Shown: in pieces, positions 17,376 through 25,059 of the stretch
How positions within the stretch are numbered: position 1 is the first letter of the stretch
Layout of the letters: each line of letters begins with the position of its first letter
From: RYN-230 sp963711705
Lineage (GTDB): Bacteria; Actinomycetota; Actinomycetes; Streptosporangiales; Streptosporangiaceae
Assembly (NCBI GenBank): GCA_963711705.1
Contig: CAVQFM010000012.1
Span: 261,387 to 325,386, forward strand
DNA: 64,000 bases
Direction: 5' to 3'
The notes under the pieces: generated by a model
Databases searched by the model: none
Told to the model about the DNA's origin: nothing
What the model saw: the letters and a program-made list of their open reading frames with translations, nothing else
Program-made: the position numbers and the translations under genes

Positions 17376-18729
17376 ACGGGCTGACCGCGCCGTGGTGCCG
17401 GCCGCGCTGCTGCGGTCGCTGGCCGGGGTGGTCGGGGACGCGCACGTGCTGACCGGGGACGCGGCGGCCGGGTACGGAACCGACTGGACCGGCCGGTTCG
17501 GTGGCCCGCCCGCGGCGGTGCTGCGGCCCCGCGACAGCGCCGAGGTGGCCGCGGTGCTCGCGCTGTGCGCCGGGGCCGGGATGCCGGTGGTGCCGCAGGG
17601 CGGGAACACCGGCCTGGTCGGCGGGGGCGTGCCCGGGCATGGCGAAGTCGTGCTCAGCCTGGCCCGGCTGGACACGCTCGGCCCGGCCGACCTGGACGCG
17701 GCCCAGGTCACCGCCGGGGCCGGGGTCACCCTGAGCCAGGTGGCCGGCGCCGCGCCCGGCCTGGACCTGGGCATCCGCATCGCCAGCCGGGACAGCGCCA
17801 CGGTGGGCGGCGCGGTGGCCAGCAACGCAGGCGGGCTGCGGGTGCTGCGCTACGGGCCGATGCGCGCCCAGCTGCGCGGCATCGAGGCCGTGCTGTCCGA
17901 CGGCACGGTGCTGTCCCACCTGGCCGGGCTGGCCAAGGACAACACCGGCTACGACTATCCCGCGCTGCTGGCCGGCTCGGAAGGCACCCTGGCGGTGATC
18001 ACCGCGGCCCGGCTGCGGCTGGTTCCCCGGCCCCGTGGCCTGGTCACCGTGCTGGTGGGGGTGGCCGGCCTGGCCGAGCTGCACAGCCTGGCCGGCCAGG
18101 CGGTGGCCGAGGTGCCCGGGCTGCTGTCCGCGGAGTTCATCACCGCGGCCGGCCTGGACATCCTGGCCCGCCGGGCGGGCCTGCCGCCGCCACTGGACCC
18201 GCCCGCGCCGTTCGGCCTGCTGCTCGAAGCGGGCGGCCCGGGCGCGCTGGACGACCTGGCCGGGGTGGTTGGGGACCGTCCGGCCGCGGTGGCCGAGTCC
18301 GCGGCCGACCGGGCCCGGCTGTGGGCCTACCGGGAGCGCCATCCGGAAGCGGCCGGCTTCCTGGGCACGGCGATCAAGCTGGACGTCTCGGTGCCCGCCG
18401 CGCGCTGGGTCCAGCTGGCGGCCGGTGTCGCCGGGGTCGTGGCCAGCGCCGACCCGGGGGCCAGGGTGATCACCTTCGGTCATGTCGCCGACGGGAACGT
18501 GCACGTCAACATCGTGCCCGCGGCCGCGGCCGACGGCCGTCACGAGGACGCGGTGTTCGCGTTCGTGGCCTCGCTGGGCGGCTCGATCTCAGCCGAGCAC
18601 GGCATCGGCGCGCTGAAGGCCCGCTGGCTGCCGCTGGCCCGGTCGGCCGCGGAACGGGCGCTGTTCACCCGGATCCGGGCGGCGTTCGACCCGGCCGGGA
18701 TCCTCAACCCGCACATCCTGCCGCGCTGA
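17365..18729 (+). CDS. FAD-binding oxidase, GlcD/D-2-hydroxyacid dehydrogenase type
   Basis: The 454-residue protein has a PCMH/VAO-type FAD domain (PRDSAEVAAVLALC, VVPQGGNTGLVGGGVP, GGAVASNAGGLRVLRYG, LAGSEGTLAVIT) and a C-terminal cap with GHVADGNVHVNI and ISAEHGIGALK. This is the D-lactate / D-2-hydroxyglutarate / glycolate dehydrogenase layout. It is soluble and would pass electrons from a D-2-hydroxyacid to an unknown acceptor. GTG 17365 or ATG 17371 can serve as start; both lie in the inverted repeat. It follows murD2 after 39 bp and may or may not share its transcript. A link to D-amino-acid or glutamate metabolism is only inferred from position. Confidence 0.85.
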   Translation: MIMKRADRAVVPAALLRSLAGVVGDAHVLTGDAAAGYGTDWTGRFGGPPAAVLRPRDSAEVAAVLALCAGAGMPVVPQGGNTGLVGGGVPGHGEVVLSLARLDTLGPADLDAAQVTAGAGVTLSQVAGAAPGLDLGIRIASRDSATVGGAVASNAGGLRVLRYGPMRAQLRGIEAVLSDGTVLSHLAGLAKDNTGYDYPALLAGSEGTLAVITAARLRLVPRPRGLVTVLVGVAGLAELHSLAGQAVAEVPGLLSAEFITAAGLDILARRAGLPPPLDPPAPFGLLLEAGGPGALDDLAGVVGDRPAAVAESAADRARLWAYRERHPEAAGFLGTAIKLDVSVPAARWVQLAAGVAGVVASADPGARVITFGHVADGNVHVNIVPAAAADGRHEDAVFAFVASLGGSISAEHGIGALKARWLPLARSAAERALFTRIRAAFDPAGILNPHILPR

Positions 18730-18864
18730 GCTGGGCAGATCCCGGCCCGCAGCCGAGCCGGTGTTTACGCCGGCCCTGCCGGGTACCCGGAGGCGGCGCC
18801 CGCCGATCCCGGCAGACGCGGCCTTGAGGCGGAACCCGCCTTACCCACCGGAGAGGAACCACCG

Positions 18865-18942
18865 ATGTTCATCGGCATCGGCACGATCGTGGTCATCGTG
18901 ATCATCGTGCTCATCATCCTGCTGATCAGACGGGGTATCTGA
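18865..18942 (+). CDS. Hydrophobic micropeptide, 25 aa
   Basis: ATG 18865 follows GGAGAGGAA at good spacing. The peptide MFIGIGTIVVIVIIVLIILL followed by a short basic end is a single membrane helix. Very short peptides of this type are common in actinobacteria and usually missed in annotation. The function is unknown. Confidence 0.6.
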   Translation: MFIGIGTIVVIVIIVLIILLIRRGI

Positions 18943-19104
18943 CCCCTGGCTGGGACCGGGTAGTCTGGCCGGCACAGGCAGGCACCGCCCGAGGAGGTGA
19001 CACCCATTTCCGCACGAACAGGCCGGGTGCTCTCCGCTCGCGGCCGTGCCGCCCAGCCGGCCTAGCTGCCCCGGGGAGTGCCCTCGGCAGCCGAAGGGCA
19101 CCGT

Positions 19105-19935
19105 ATGTCAGCTTCTTTGTCATCTCACTCGTACTCCCAGGTCGTTGGCGTGCTCCGGGCGGCCGGCTGTGTCTACGCCGAGGAGGAGGCCCGGCTGCTC
19201 CTGGACGCGGCGACGGACGAGGCCGACCTCAGCGATATGGTCCGGCACCGGGCCGCCGGCCAGCCCATCGAGCACGTCGTGGGCTGGGCCGAGTTCTGCG
19301 GCCTGCGGATAGCAGTGGACCCCGGGGTCTTCGTCCCGCGCCGCCGCAGCGAGTTCCTGATCCGCCAGGCGGCCCGCCTGCCCCGGCTGGCGCCGGTGCC
19401 GGCCGTGGTCGACCTGTGCTGCGGCACCGGCGCGCTGGGAGTTGCGCTGGCCGCGACGGGTGGCCCGGTCGAACTGCACGCCACCGACGTCGATCCGGCC
19501 GCGGTGCGCTGCGCCCGGCGCAACGTGGCCACGGTGGGCGGCCGGGTGTACCAGGGCGACCTCTTCGGCCCGCTGCCCGCCACGCTGCGCGGCTCGGTTG
19601 CCATCCTGCTGGCCAACGTGCCCTACGTGCCCACTGGTGAGGTCGGGCTGCTGCCCCCGGAGGCCCGCGACCACGAGGCACGGCAGGCACTGGACGGCGG
19701 CCCGGACGGCCTGGACGTCCTGCGGCGGGTGACGACCGCGGCGGCTGAGTGGCTGGCGCCCGGTGGCCACCTGCTGTTCGAGACCAGCGACCGCCAGGTG
19801 GCCGCGGCGGCCTCGGCCGTTACCGGCGCCGGGCTGATCCCTCAGGTGGCCCGCTGCCCGGACCTGGCCGCCACGGTGATCATCGCCGCCTGCCCGGAGC
19901 ACCGCCCGGGGTTCGCTAGCCTGAGGCGGGCGTGA
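19105..19935 (+). CDS. PrmC-like protein N5-glutamine methyltransferase
   Basis: The 276-residue product has an N-terminal helical region and a SAM-dependent Rossmann domain: VVDLCCGTGALGVAL (motif I), DVDPAAVRCARRN, and NVPYVPT in place of the NPPY motif of PrmC/HemK. Family members methylate the Gln of a GGQ motif in release factors; this divergent actinobacterial subgroup (TIGR03704-like) is usually present in addition to true PrmC and its substrate is not proven. The ATG at 19105 (AAGG about 10 nt upstream) is preferred to GTG 19078. The Asn and Pro-Tyr of the substrate-binding motif are kept. Confidence 0.82.
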   Translation: MSASLSSHSYSQVVGVLRAAGCVYAEEEARLLLDAATDEADLSDMVRHRAAGQPIEHVVGWAEFCGLRIAVDPGVFVPRRRSEFLIRQAARLPRLAPVPAVVDLCCGTGALGVALAATGGPVELHATDVDPAAVRCARRNVATVGGRVYQGDLFGPLPATLRGSVAILLANVPYVPTGEVGLLPPEARDHEARQALDGGPDGLDVLRRVTTAAAEWLAPGGHLLFETSDRQVAAAASAVTGAGLIPQVARCPDLAATVIIAACPEHRPGFASLRRA

Positions 19936-19978
19936 CCGATTCCGGCCCGGCCGGACTGGCGGTGTGAAGGGAGCCACG

Positions 19979-20515
19979 GTGGCTATCGCAGCCCTGGTGG
20001 TGTGGGTGCTGACCGCCGCTCTGGGAGCGACGCTGCTGATCACCAGGCAGGCGCGCCGCCCGGCCCCGGTGCCTGAGCCGGCCCAGCCGGTCCCGGCCAC
20101 CACGGCGCCCCCAGTCACCACGGCGCCCCCAGTCACCACGGCGCCCCCGGTCACCCGCCTGGCTGAGCTGCCGCCCATCCCGCGGGTCAGGGTGCACACG
20201 CCGGCTGGCGAGCACCCGCTGCTCGAGTTCAGCCATCCCGCGCTCGGGCTCGTCGGCCTCGGCTTGTGGTTCATCTTCGTCGGCACCCACTACCACCCGC
20301 TGGCCTGGGTGGCGTTCGGCGTCCTGGTGGTGACGATCGCGGCCGGGCTGCGCTGGTTCATCGGCCATGCCCGGGCCGCCCGGCGGGCCGCATCCCAGGC
20401 GGGCGGTCCGCCAGCCCGGCGCGGCGTGCCCCGGCTGGCCCTCGTGCACGGCCTGGCCGCCAGCACCACCTTCCTGCTCGCCGTGCTCACTGCGCTGGCC
20501 GCCAGCCACGGCTGA
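19979..20515 (+). CDS. Membrane protein with TTAPPV repeat linker
   Basis: GTG 19979 has AAGGGAG 6 nt upstream, which makes it a better start than GTG 19964. The 178-residue product begins with a membrane helix, then a Pro/Thr/Val linker with three exact copies of a six-residue repeat, then three more hydrophobic helices and the end HGLAASTTFLLAVLTAL. The last part resembles the protein at 30261-30896 (HGLAAVTTFTLAVLTA), so the two look like distant paralogues. The family is not recognised and no enzyme motif is present. Confidence 0.65.
   Translation: MAIAALVVWVLTAALGATLLITRQARRPAPVPEPAQPVPATTAPPVTTAPPVTTAPPVTRLAELPPIPRVRVHTPAGEHPLLEFSHPALGLVGLGLWFIFVGTHYHPLAWVAFGVLVVTIAAGLRWFIGHARAARRAASQAGGPPARRGVPRLALVHGLAASTTFLLAVLTALAASHG
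20099..20152 (+). repeat. 18-bp tandem repeat, three copies
   Basis: Three in-frame copies of an 18-bp unit (one mismatch in the last) encode TTAPPV repeats in the linker of the surrounding membrane protein. Being a multiple of three, copy-number change would keep the frame. Confidence 0.85.
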
Positions 20516-20534
20516 CCGCGGCTGGCCGGCCCGG

Positions 20535-20855
20535 TCAGGGCCGCATGCCGCTGGACGGCGGGCCGAACACCGCGATGGCCAGCGCCGCCAGGGCGATCCC
20601 AGTGACGGCGAGGGCGATGATCAGCAGCGGCCCCGGGCGGGCCTGCCCCGGCCCACCCGGGCGGCCGAGCCGGCCACACGCCTGCACGACGCCGCTCAGC
20701 ACCAGCACGACCACGCCGACCGCCACGTACTTGTGCAGCAGCGCGGCGCCGATCGCGGCGAACCCGATCGCGGTCCGGGTCCAGGCCAGGCTGGTCCGCT
20801 CCCGGGCCAGCCCGGGATCGGCCGGAGGCGCCCGGCCGGCCCGCAGCCACCTCAC
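20535..20855 (-). CDS. DUF202 membrane protein (second of a pair)
   Basis: The 106-residue product starts at a GTG that overlaps the stop of the upstream DUF202 gene (GTGA). It carries the DUF202 signature LARERTSLAWTRTAIGFAAIG, then two more hydrophobic segments. DUF202 proteins are small membrane proteins of unknown role and often come in tandem pairs, as here, suggesting a heteromeric complex. Confidence 0.82.
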   Translation of the reverse strand: MRWLRAGRAPPADPGLARERTSLAWTRTAIGFAAIGAALLHKYVAVGVVVLVLSGVVQACGRLGRPGGPGQARPGPLLIIALAVTGIALAALAIAVFGPPSSGMRP

Positions 20856-21289
20856 CGGGACATCACCGCCAGCACCGCGGCGACCACGGCCACCACTGCG
20901 ATGACCACCGCCAGCAGGAACGGCAGCCGGGACCGGTGCAGTGGCTGCCCGCGGCGCAGCGCCCGCTGATTCGCGGTCCACTCCAGGTAACTCAGCACGG
21001 CGACCAGCCCGCCCAGCACGATGAGCGGGATCCCGATCGCGTGCCTGCCCCAGTGCAGGCCCGGGAAGGGCGGCAGCAGCTGGACGATGGCCAGCCCCGC
21101 CGCCACCAGGGCCAGCGCGGTACGGATCCAGGCCAGGAACGTCCGCTCGTTGGCAAAGGTGTAGCGCGCGTCGGGCTCGGTCTCGCCCGGGGACTGCGCG
21201 GGCCGGGATGTGCCCGCCTGGCCGCTGGCGTCCGTCTCGTCTCCCTTCCCGCCTCCGGCCCCGGGAGGCGAGTGCGACCGCGGTACCAC
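20852..21289 (-). CDS. YidH-type DUF202 membrane protein (first of a pair)
   Basis: The 145-residue protein has a polar N-terminal region of about 40 residues, then the conserved YTFANERTFLAWIRTALAL and three membrane segments. This is the YidH-like member of the pair; the downstream partner overlaps it by 4 nt. The GTG at 21289 is the only clear start; a shorter start inside the polar N-terminus cannot be excluded. Confidence 0.82.
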   Translation of the reverse strand: MVPRSHSPPGAGGGKGDETDASGQAGTSRPAQSPGETEPDARYTFANERTFLAWIRTALALVAAGLAIVQLLPPFPGLHWGRHAIGIPLIVLGGLVAVLSYLEWTANQRALRRGQPLHRSRLPFLLAVVIAVVAVVAAVLAVMSR

Positions 21290-21377
21290 AGCCTGACCTC
21301 AGGCCCCGGCACGGCTATCCCACATCATCCTCCGCGGATGATGTAACCCGCCGGGCCGGACCCCAGCATGATCAAGG

Positions 21378-21443
21378 ATGGGCGCCAGACCCGGGAGGGA
21401 TGGGCGCCAGACCCGGGAGGGATGGGCGCCAGACCCGGGAGGG
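21378..21443 (+). repeat. 22-bp perfect tandem repeat, three copies
   Basis: The unit ATGGGCGCCAGACCCGGGAG plus GG occurs three times head to tail without mismatch. Each unit ends in GGGAGGG, a ribosome-binding-like motif, directly followed by the ATG of the next unit. Because 22 is not a multiple of three, each copy opens a different frame; only the third ATG (21422) and one upstream ATG (21368) are in frame with the channel gene. Confidence 0.9.
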
Positions 21444-22249
21444 CGAGCGATGCCGGACACCGGACTGAACGGGACGATCAGCACGAGCTCGACCTCGGGC
21501 GCCGCTATCTGATCCGCTTCGAGCAAGACACGCTCCGGTCGCGGCCGCTGTGGATCCGGGTGATCATCGAGTTCCTCGGCACCTACCTGCTGGTGACGGT
21601 GGCCGCGGGGTCGGGAGTCATCAACCATTACGCCGGCGGCGGGCCGATCAGCCGGACGGCCGCGGTCATCGCGCCGGGCGCGCTGGTGATGGCGCTCATC
21701 TACGCCTGGGGCCCGCTGTCCGGGCTACACATCAACCCGGCGGTCACCCTCGCCTTCACCGCCCGCGGCGTGTTCCCCACCAGGTGGGTGCTGCCCTACT
21801 GGGCGGCCCAGTTCGCCGGGGCCATCCTGGCCGCCGTGTTCCTCCAGGTCGTCTTCGGCAACGTGAGCGCGGGCGGGAACTACCCCATCGCCAAGCCGGG
21901 TGGTGACTGGCGGGCGTTCGTCATGGAGATCGTGCTGACCACGATCCTGGTCAGCGTGATCCTGAACACCGCCACCGGGCACCGGAGCATCGGGCACAAC
22001 GCGGCGATCGCGGTCGGCTCCACCGTGGCGCTGCTCGGGCTGTTCGCCAGCCCGATCAGCGGCGCGTCCATGAACCCAGCCCGCACCCTGGGACCAGACA
22101 TCGTGGCCGCCAACTTCACCGGATGGTGGGTATACGTCGCGGGTGACGCCATCGGCGCGGCTATTGCCGTTTGCCTGATCGGGCTGGTACGCGGCCTGCC
22201 CGACCGGGCAGAAATCGACGCGGCTAAGGGCGACGCGCTTTCCGGCTGA
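21422..22249 (+). CDS. MIP-family channel (aquaporin/glycerol facilitator-like)
   Basis: The protein has six predicted membrane helices and both half-helix signatures: HINPAVT after the second helix and SMNPARTLGP after the fifth. The aromatic/arginine filter Arg follows the second NPA. It should passively conduct water, glycerol or a similar small solute. The channel part begins near residue 45 (PLWIRVIIEFLGTYLLV); a polar N-terminal stretch derived partly from the tandem repeat precedes it. The start is uncertain: ATG 21422 is used, ATG 21368 also fits, and translation may begin downstream of the repeats. Confidence 0.85.
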   Translation: MGARPGRASDAGHRTERDDQHELDLGRRYLIRFEQDTLRSRPLWIRVIIEFLGTYLLVTVAAGSGVINHYAGGGPISRTAAVIAPGALVMALIYAWGPLSGLHINPAVTLAFTARGVFPTRWVLPYWAAQFAGAILAAVFLQVVFGNVSAGGNYPIAKPGGDWRAFVMEIVLTTILVSVILNTATGHRSIGHNAAIAVGSTVALLGLFASPISGASMNPARTLGPDIVAANFTGWWVYVAGDAIGAAIAVCLIGLVRGLPDRAEIDAAKGDALSG

Positions 22250-22390
22250 CCCGGCCGGACCGGGCAGGCTGACGTCGCTGTCAGGAATGGGCTGGTGGGA
22301 GCGGCATTCGGCTGGCCTGTGCGCCCGGGAAGGCCTAGCCTAAAAGCACCCGAGTCGATGTTGAGCGAGCGGGAAGTTGGAAATAGCAAA

Positions 22391-22903
22391 ATGGTAGCTC
22401 CGCGGAAAATCCAGCAGATCGTGCTGGCATGCGCGCTCGCCGCAGGCGTGGCTGCCTGTTCGAGCAGCGGCAGCAATTCGGGCTCTGGAGGCAGTTCGGC
22501 ACCGGCGTCGTCGGCGTCCGCTCCGGCGTCCACCAGCGGCGGATCAGCCGCGTCACAGATCGCGGCCAACTGGACCACATTCTTCAACGCGAAGACCCCG
22601 GTGGCCAAGCGGGTCGCCCTGCTGCAGGACGGCCAGAAGTTCGCCACGATCATCAAGTCGCAGGCGGGTAGCGGCCTTGCCGCCTCGGCGACGGCCAAGG
22701 TCACCAAGGTAACCGTCACGTCGCCCAGCCAGGCCAAGGTCACCTACTCGATCCTGATCGGCGGTTCGCCCGCGCTGGCCAACCAGTCCGGGGTGGCCGT
22801 CAAGCAGGGTGGCACCTGGAAGGTCGGCCTGGCCAGTTTCTGCGGGCTGCTGACCGTGGAGAACAGCGGGACCGCCCCGTCCGCGTGCAAGACAGCAGGC
22901 TAG
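22391..22903 (+). CDS. Secreted lipoprotein, MTB12-like
   Basis: The 170-residue product has a lipoprotein signal peptide (VLACALAAGVAACSSSG, lipobox VAAC), a Ser/Gly/Ala-rich linker and a compact domain with SQIAANWTTFFNAKTPVAKR, KVTYSILIGGSPALANQSG and WKVGLASFCGLL. This is the layout of the low-molecular-weight antigen MTB12 family, exported to the cell surface and of unknown function. ATG 22391 is used; ATG 22358 in the same frame would add an unlikely hydrophilic start. It is separated from the transporter gene by only 4 bp and may be co-transcribed. Confidence 0.8.
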   Translation: MVAPRKIQQIVLACALAAGVAACSSSGSNSGSGGSSAPASSASAPASTSGGSAASQIAANWTTFFNAKTPVAKRVALLQDGQKFATIIKSQAGSGLAASATAKVTKVTVTSPSQAKVTYSILIGGSPALANQSGVAVKQGGTWKVGLASFCGLLTVENSGTAPSACKTAG

Positions 22904-22907
22904 CCAC

Positions 22908-24515
22908 GTGGTCCGCTCGGTAGGTATGCCCGCCGAGCGGGCCCCGGCGGTACTCCGGGGTGGCCGCGGGCTCGCGCTGACCGTGCTGGTCACGGTGCTG
23001 TTCCTGACCTTCCTGGACAACACGATCGTCAGCGTGGCGCTAGGCAGCGTGCAGACCGACCTGCAGGCCGGGGTCAGCGAGCTGCAATGGGTGGTCAGCG
23101 CGTACGCGCTGACCTTCGCCGGCGCCATGCTGGCGTTCGGCATGGTCGGCGACGAGTTCGGCCGCAAGCGGGTGATGCTGATCGGGGTGGGCATCTTCTG
23201 CGCCGGGTCCGTCCTGTCCGCGGTCGCCCCGAACATCCAGCTGGTGATCGCCGGCCGGGCGGTGATGGGGCTGGGCGCGGCGGCCAGTGAGCCGGGCACC
23301 CTGTCCATGCTCCGCCACCTGTACACCGAGGAGCGCAGCCGGACCCGGGCGCTGGGCGTCTGGACGGCCGTGGCCGGCCTGGCCCTGGCGGCCGGGCCGG
23401 TCGTCGGCGGGGCACTGGTCGGCGTGTGGAGCTGGCGGGGCATCTTCTGGTTCAACCTGTTCTTCGGCCTGGCCGCGCTGATCGCCTGCCAGCTGGTGCT
23501 GCCGGAAAACTCGGACCCCGACGCGCACCGGGTGGACATCGCCGGCGCCGTGCTCGGTGCGGCCGCGCTGACCGCGCTGATCTTCGCGGTCATCGATGCG
23601 GAGAGCGCCGGCTTCGGCGCGCCCAGCGTGATCGTGCTGCTGTGCCTGAGCGCGCTGGCGGGCGCCGCGTTCTTCTGGTGGGAGAGCCGCGCCGCGCACC
23701 CGCTGCTGGATCTGAAGTTCCTGCGCGTGCCGCGCTTCCTCACCGCCAACGTGGTCGCGTTCTGCGCCTATTTCGCGACGTTCGCGGTGTTCTTCTTCAC
23801 CGCGCTGTACCTCGAAGAGGTGGTCGGCGACAGCGGGTATGAGCTCGCGCTCATCTTCCTGCCGATGACGGCGCTGATGATCCTGGCTTCCCTGCTGGCC
23901 GGCCGGTGGACCGACCCGGCCGCGCCGCGCTGGTCGATCTTCCTCGGCTGCCTGCTGTTCGGCGCGGGCCTGCTGCTGACCACGCTCACCCTCAACCCGG
24001 ACCCGGCCTACCTGCCGCTGGCCGCCGCCCTCGCGCTGACCGGCATCGGCATCGGCGCCACCGTGGTGCCGATCACCTCGGCCGCGCTGTCCGCGGTCCC
24101 CGCCGCGCGCTCGGGCATGGCCGCCTCGGCCACCAACACCAGCCGGGAGATCGGCGCGGTGACCGGCGTCGCCGTGCTCGGCGCGCTGGTCAACTCGCAG
24201 CTGCACGCCAGCCTGACCAGCCGGCTCCAGCACCTGGGCATCCCGGCCAACTTCCAGGCGATCGTGATCCACGCGGTGGAGACCGGCGGGGTCCCGGCTA
24301 ACGGCAACTCCCCGGGCTCGGCCGGCTCGGCCGGGGCCGGCCAGGGCAAGCTGGTCCAGGAGGTCATCCACGCGGCGTACAACGCGTTCTACACGGGACT
24401 GCACGCCGCGCTGCTGCTCGCCGCGATCCTGGTGCTGGCCGCCGGGGTGTTCACGTTCGTGCTGCTCAGCCGGTCCAAGGCGGCTGCCGGCGAGCAGGCC
24501 GCCAGCGGCCGGTAG
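22908..24515 (+). CDS. MFS transporter, DHA2 (EmrB/QacA) type
   Basis: The 535-residue protein has about 14 membrane helices. Motif D1 (TFLDNTIVSVAL) is in helix 1, motif A (GMVGDEFGRKRVML) between helices 2 and 3, and the antiporter motif C region (AGPVVGGALVG) in helix 5. DHA2 members export drugs or metabolites by proton antiport. A Gly/Ser-rich loop (about 460-480) precedes the last helix. No TetR or MarR neighbour is adjacent. The lipoprotein gene lies 4 bp upstream on the same strand. Confidence 0.9.
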   Translation: MVRSVGMPAERAPAVLRGGRGLALTVLVTVLFLTFLDNTIVSVALGSVQTDLQAGVSELQWVVSAYALTFAGAMLAFGMVGDEFGRKRVMLIGVGIFCAGSVLSAVAPNIQLVIAGRAVMGLGAAASEPGTLSMLRHLYTEERSRTRALGVWTAVAGLALAAGPVVGGALVGVWSWRGIFWFNLFFGLAALIACQLVLPENSDPDAHRVDIAGAVLGAAALTALIFAVIDAESAGFGAPSVIVLLCLSALAGAAFFWWESRAAHPLLDLKFLRVPRFLTANVVAFCAYFATFAVFFFTALYLEEVVGDSGYELALIFLPMTALMILASLLAGRWTDPAAPRWSIFLGCLLFGAGLLLTTLTLNPDPAYLPLAAALALTGIGIGATVVPITSAALSAVPAARSGMAASATNTSREIGAVTGVAVLGALVNSQLHASLTSRLQHLGIPANFQAIVIHAVETGGVPANGNSPGSAGSAGAGQGKLVQEVIHAAYNAFYTGLHAALLLAAILVLAAGVFTFVLLSRSKAAAGEQAASGR

Positions 24516-24519
24516 CGCC

Positions 24520-24536
24520 TCACCCGCCGGGGGTGA
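24520..24536 (+). terminator. Candidate terminator hairpin
   Basis: TCACCC and GGGTGA form 6-bp arms with a GC-rich 5-nt loop directly after the transporter stop codon. No T-run follows, as is usual in high-GC genomes. The same GGGTGA sequence recurs in palindromes 400 bp downstream, so an operator role is also possible. Confidence 0.4.
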
Positions 24537-24584
24537 TGCCGTTGATGCCGGCCTGGCTGATTCTTGGCCCGCCCGGCGGCGCCA

Positions 24585-24827
24585 TCAGCCCGGCGGGGGC
24601 TGCTCGCTGGCCGGGCTGTCCTGCTGCTGCACCCGCCGCACCTCCAGCACCTGCACGCCCAGGAGCTCCAGCCGGGCGAGCAGGCCCTGCAGGGCCGCCT
24701 GGTCCTGCAGCTTCCCATGGACCAGGGTGCCGACCGGCTCGACCGTGGCGTCAAGCTTCTCGAAGTCGAGCAGAGCTTCGGGTGGCAGGACGCCCACTAC
24801 TCGGATCTCGTAGTAGGACGATGTCAT
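24585..24827 (-). CDS. Small conserved hypothetical protein, 80 aa
   Basis: ATG 24827 is used (MTSSYYEIRVVGVLPPEAL); a longer frame from 24848 adds seven unlikely residues. The protein looks like a compact alpha/beta domain: strand YEIRVVG, helix around EALLDFEKLDA, VGTLVHGKLQDQAALQGLL, strand VQVLEVRRV, then a polar tail. It has the look of actinobacterial proteins encoded beside large LuxR regulators, and here it is divergent from one. No function is known. Confidence 0.65.
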   Translation of the reverse strand: MTSSYYEIRVVGVLPPEALLDFEKLDATVEPVGTLVHGKLQDQAALQGLLARLELLGVQVLEVRRVQQQDSPASEQPPPG

Positions 24828-24918
24828 AGCAGGCCCCCGGCGGATCACGTTGGCAGTGCTGAAACTCCACCGTGCCGCGTCGCCGCCCGCCGCGCCCCAC
24901 TCATCGCGGGTGACTTCC

Positions 24919-24959
24919 TCACCCTGGTGATATCGGCCGAGGGTGATGTTGCATCACCC
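24919..24959. promoter_or_regulatory. Paired GGTGA/GGGTGATG palindromes in divergent promoter region
   Basis: TCACC-CT-GGTGA at 24919-24930 and GGGTGATG-TTG-CATCACCC (perfect 8-bp arms) at 24941-24959 share the half-site GGTGA. They lie between the divergent 80-aa gene and the LuxR regulator, about 100-140 bp upstream of the latter. They could be the operator of that regulator or a divergently acting hairpin. Confidence 0.45.
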
Positions 24960-25059
24960 TGATCCGGGCCACACCTTAGGTACAGGGTGCGGATGACTAT
25001 GCCCGCAGCCAGCCCGGCGGGCCCGCCGTGGCTGGCACCAGCGGCCGCGGGCGGAACAG

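Noticed and set aside
20099..20152. CRISPR-like array
   Set aside because: In-frame 18-bp coding repeat without spacers.
21378..21443. CRISPR-like array
   Set aside because: Three directly adjacent 22-bp copies without spacers; a plain tandem repeat.
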